From the NCBI GenBank assembly GCA_023014485.1, contig JAJOZX010005537.1, positions 124,001 through 188,000 on the forward strand: a stretch of DNA of 64,000 bases, written 5' to 3'. The notes beneath the pieces are model-generated. The model searched no databases, was not told the origin of the DNA, and saw only the letters and a program-made list of their open reading frames with translations. The DNA comes from Bathynomus jamesi (Eukaryota > Arthropoda > Malacostraca > Isopoda > Cirolanidae). This document shows positions 61,528 through 64,000 of the stretch, piece by piece. The first letter of the stretch is position 1; every line of letters begins with the position of its first letter. Made by a program: the position numbers and the translations under genes.

Positions 61528-61785
61528 AATGTGAACACAAATGTTATTGGTAGTGAAGGGATTCAGTGGTTTGTAATCTATTTTAAAAATAGGGACCGCA
61601 TGTACTATTTTGATTCACTCGGTACTCAACCCTGGAGTGACCCTGTTATTGTAAAATTTCTCGATCAGATGCATATCCCCAAGTTGTATGGAATCCCTTT
61701 TGGCTGCAAGGATATTTTAGTAATACTTGTGGGATGCAGTGCCTTTCATTTCTCATGCATATGTCACGTGGTAAAGAATTTATAA
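61528..61785 (+). pseudogene. PRO: Polinton adenain-like protease (copy 2), inactivated
   Basis: The N-terminal ~40 codons present in copy 1 are missing: capsid sequence runs straight into the middle of the protease (about 61525). The His of the catalytic triad is Gln here (SEGIQWFVIYF against NEGIHWIAVYF). The Asp region (YYFDSLGTQPWSDP) is kept. The Cys region is reached only after a frame change near 61710. The gene is clearly dead. Confidence 0.85.
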
Positions 61786-61796
61786 TTTTTTAAAAA

Positions 61797-61955
61797 TTAT
61801 TCGACCCGTGTCACACTCAACGAAACGACAAAAGGGTATGCAGACAGATAAAAAGCCGTTTTACGATTGTGCGTACTCGTTGTATAGTGTGATGTTTTGT
61901 TCGTGTGTATATATATATATATATATTTGCAACCAATAATGTTAGTTTGTATATT
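61797..61955 (-). pseudogene. Possible exon 3 of terminal spliced gene (copy 2)
   Basis: A conserved CTACAG acceptor (61961-61956) is followed by AATATAC as in copy 1, and the downstream sequence aligns with 8758-8884. A (TA)n expansion (about 61904-61926) puts the frame out by two bases relative to copy 1, so it may be non-coding or damaged. Confidence 0.4.
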
Positions 61956-62070
61956 CTGTAGCTTAAGATGGTTATTGTACTAAAACATGATTTCTTTCAT
62001 TTAATAAATTGATGAAAATACATTGTGTCTTCCCCGTAAAAAAAGATCGAAACATAAAAAAAATACTTAC

Positions 62071-62202
62071 ATTATTTCGTTAATGATGTGACAATCGTTG
62101 GGTTCACCGCTCGGTAAATCTTCTACCTCCGTATTCAGGTCCACTACATGCGTTTCTTCAAAACGAAAAGATTGTATAACACGTGTCAAATCCTCATCGG
62201 AC
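62071..62202 (-). CDS. Terminal spliced gene, exon 2 (copy 2)
   Basis: Bounded by a TTTCTCCTTTAAG acceptor and an ATAAT/GTAAGT donor. 132 nt, phase 2 to phase 2. It starts SDEDLTRVIQSFRFEETHV and ends DCHIINEI. The copy 1 exon is 102 nt; the 30-nt difference is ten codons. The shared start, ends and phases in two otherwise diverged copies indicate a real coding exon. Function unknown. Confidence 0.65.
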
Positions 62203-62250
62203 CTTAAAGGAGAAAGAATAATTAATTAGTTCATACCGAATCTTTTTTAA

Positions 62251-62452
62251 CCCTTTGCCTGTCCAAAGCATTTTCATAAGTTTGGTCCAAACGTCCATGC
62301 TTGTTTTCAGACTTTTGGTTATAGGTTTATTTGGTTTAGTTGGTGGGTAATATGTGATCATAGAATGTATCACACTAAATATTATTTATGATGCGCTCTG
62401 TGTATCATATGTGATGCATGTATCACATGTGATGCACGGGACAGGCAAAGGG
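62251..62452. mobile_element. piggyBac-like MITE in intron 1 of the copy 2 spliced gene
   Basis: TTAA flanks both ends (62247-62250, 62453-62456). The termini CCCTTTGCCTGTCC/GGACAGGCAAAGGG are exact inverse repeats. It is 202 bp long with internal ATGTGATGCATGTATCACAT palindromes. It is absent from the equivalent 244-246-bp introns of copy 1. Confidence 0.8.
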
Positions 62453-62863
62453 TTAATAAAAACCCAATTGTTTAAAACATGTGCAGAGTATACATATAGT
62501 AAGAATATTACAATGTGAAGATATCTTTGAACCGCTCAGAGAAGTTCCTTTAAGAGAAAATGCCGAATAACATTTATTATGGAATTTATAAAATTATTTA
62601 AAACATGCAAAGGATTGCTATAAAAAAATTCAATGAATCAAAACAGGACTTTAGCATGATATTAATTGCAAACTAATCTATAATTGCCGATACATAAATG
62701 AAGCATTTTCAATGTGATGAGATGAATTACTACAACCCTCCATACATATGATGAAATAATCCAGAACAATGCTCTTTCTCCTAATGACAGGCACACTAAA
62801 TAAATAACCAGTTCGCGAATAATTGGCGACAAAAAATAAAATTACAGGCACATAATTACTTAC

Positions 62864-63039
62864 ATTTCTACGGCAATCCCTTGCGTCGGATCGTAAGGAG
62901 CGTCATTGCAAATATCATCAACTGTTTGCGTTGGAAATAATCCATCCCGGTCGGCTGCGTTAAAAAGATTAATTGTGAACAACGCGACAGTGTCTCCATC
63001 TTGATATAAATCCTGTAAACTGTAAAGTTCTTGATTCAT
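62864..63039 (-). CDS. Terminal spliced gene, exon 1 (copy 2)
   Basis: Met at 63039 starts MNQELYSLQDLYQDGDTVAL. The exon ends after VE with an AAAT/GTAAGT donor, in the same codon phase as copy 1. The shared core is DRDGLFPTQTVDDIC and DAPYDPTQG. At 176 nt it is six bases (two codons) longer than copy 1. The protein is acidic and unfamiliar. The intron to exon 2 is 661 nt because it contains a MITE and other sequence. Confidence 0.7.
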
Positions 63040-63099
63040 GACGGAGGGAATGTTTATTCACTGGTGAAAATAACTACTCTGACTCCCAGCTGAAAATAC

Positions 63100-63175
63100 T
63101 CATTTTTATATGCATGATCCCCAAGCACCACCCCAAAAGACTAATAGACGGTTCGTAAGTTTGATGATTGGTTGT
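63100..63175 (-). promoter_or_regulatory. CCAAT/TATA promoter at Polinton 2 end
   Basis: On the minus strand there are AACCAATCA (about 63172), a GGGGTGGTGC box (about 63136) and GCATATAAAAAT (about 63113-63102), about 65 bp upstream of the start codon at 63039. Order and spacing match the promoter of copy 1. Confidence 0.65.
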
Positions 63176-63269
63176 CATGTCAGTGTAATTGGGAGGGGCT
63201 ATGTTAAACTTTGTGTACCAATCGTAACACCGATATAATGGGTCCACGCTTTGGACGTCCTGATTGGCT

Positions 63270-63640
63270 GACTAATTGTGTCTTTATCTTCTCTCCGTAG
63301 ATTTAATGCTCACATCTCAAGGTGTATTTCCACTTGGAATCTCTACCACGACAATATTTGCATTAATATTTGCGCCCATACTATTCTCGGTTTTCCCATT
63401 TTAGAACCCACCCCTTTATGCAATATCCCTCACCCCTTTGAAACATTGATCAACATTTGCCACTTGCAATCTCTATCACGACAATATTTTACATTATTAT
63501 TATGTGTGGTCATGCTATTCGATCCTCAACTTTGATTCATGTATTCGGCTTGACTTTCTACTTGCCAATTCTCGCGTAGGAGTGTGATTAAATTGTGTTT
63601 AGTTCGTGAAAATGAATGTCTGGTTGGGCTGGTAGATAAA
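63270..63640. other. Flank right of Polinton 2, no gene
   Basis: It contains two diverged ~140-bp direct repeats (TTGGAATCTCTACCACGACA at 63336 and TTGCAATCTCTATCACGACA at 63463). No coding or RNA gene was seen. Confidence 0.5.
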
Positions 63641-63900
63641 TGGGCGCCCTAGGTATCCTAGTGGTTAAGACGCTGTGGTGCTGATCGGAGGTTGAGAGAT
63701 CGAGTCTGGATGGTGACATTGTAATTTCTTGGTACATACAATCCACGATGAGCCGGGTGTACCTATGTGAGGTGGAGAGAAAAAGAAGCCAACTCACCAC
63801 TTCATCAGATCAACTCGAGAGGAGGAGCGATAAGCTTAATCTTCGTGAAATGAGGAATCATCGCAATAAAAATTAAAATAATAATAATAATAATCCTTTT
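63641..63900 (+). repeat. tRNA-derived SINE
   Basis: The head GGGCGCCCTAGGTATCCTAG contains an A-box-like TAGTGGTTAAGACGC (63658-63672). A B-box-like GAGATCGAGTC (63695-63705) follows at the spacing of a tRNA polymerase III promoter. A non-tRNA body follows, with an A-rich/(AAT)n tail (63860-63893). It cannot fold a complete acceptor stem, so it is a SINE rather than a tRNA gene. 63901-64000 has nothing recognisable. Confidence 0.7.
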
Positions 63901-64000
63901 TCCTTTTTTCATTTTCATTCATTCATTTTGACAGGTCATCCCATAAGTAATGTTTTTTACAATAAATTAAGTTTAAACTAGTCCTACTCGGTTTAAGCAT

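Larger units (their letters stand above)
50264..63260. mobile_element. Polinton/Maverick copy 2, inverted and truncated
   Basis: It has the same genes as copy 1 in reverse orientation: the polymerase on the minus strand (truncated at 50264), the late genes on the plus strand (55142-61785), and the terminal spliced gene with promoter at the right end. The left junction is within the polymerase, directly against a Jockey-like LINE. It contains three nested insertions (52477-54590, 60435-61464, 62251-62452). Most genes have frameshifts, and lesions differ from those of copy 1. Confidence 0.9.

Noticed and set aside
63641..63720. Functional tRNA gene
   Set aside because: Only the A and B boxes are convincing. 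No closing acceptor stem, and a SINE-like body and A-rich tail follow.

Overview
This window is repeat-dense intergenic DNA from an animal genome, most likely an arthropod. It has no bacterial gene organisation. Evidence for an arthropod is (CCTAA/TTAGG)n motifs at several places, abundant dinucleotide microsatellites, non-LTR retrotransposons, hAT, Tigger and mariner transposons, tRNA-derived and 5S-rRNA-derived SINEs, GT-AG introns, and two Polinton/Maverick (endogenous virus-like) elements. A decapod-like source would fit the repeat mix, but that is only a guess. I see no ordinary host protein-coding gene.

Layout. 1-2450: decayed Gypsy-type LTR retrotransposon (minus strand) and a fragment of a DDE-like element. 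2645-7243: a foldback element inside a LINE remnant, a 5S-SINE body, microsatellites, a second foldback element and a four-unit ~265-bp satellite. ~7440-21220: Polinton copy 1. Its virion-module genes are on the minus strand (ATPase, small hydrophobic-tailed protein, unknown conserved protein, integrase, penton, pVI-like, major capsid, protease). The protein-primed DNA polymerase and three unknown ORFs are on the plus strand. 21180-22330: tandem repeats and an inverted 5S-SINE. 22735-27000: LINE fragment split by a Tigger element, itself split by a third foldback element. 27000-36250: deleted mariner, a ~6-kb RNase-H LINE interrupted by a hAT element, 5S-SINE, TTAGG hairpin and a second deleted mariner. 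37200-50263: a CR1/L2-like LINE, a second Tigger, a mariner hosting an unclassified DDE element, and two more LINE fragments. 50264-~63260: Polinton copy 2, inverted relative to copy 1 and truncated inside its polymerase. It carries a 2.1-kb long-inverted-repeat element in the polymerase, a hAT in the capsid gene and a piggyBac-like MITE in an intron. 63641-63900: tRNA-derived SINE.

The two Polintons carry the same gene set with independent lesions, so neither is intact, and comparing them is the main source of annotation power. The most notable result is a small gene at the outer end of both copies. It lies behind a conserved CCAAT/GC/TATA promoter and has at least two coding exons whose GT-AG introns sit in the same codon phase in both copies. 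Length differences between the copies are multiples of three. In copy 1 the cassette is tandemly duplicated in a way that keeps the reading frame open. A second theme is a set of foldback elements, two with clear 9-bp target duplications, with arms built from short subrepeats and centres carrying TTAGG-like motifs.
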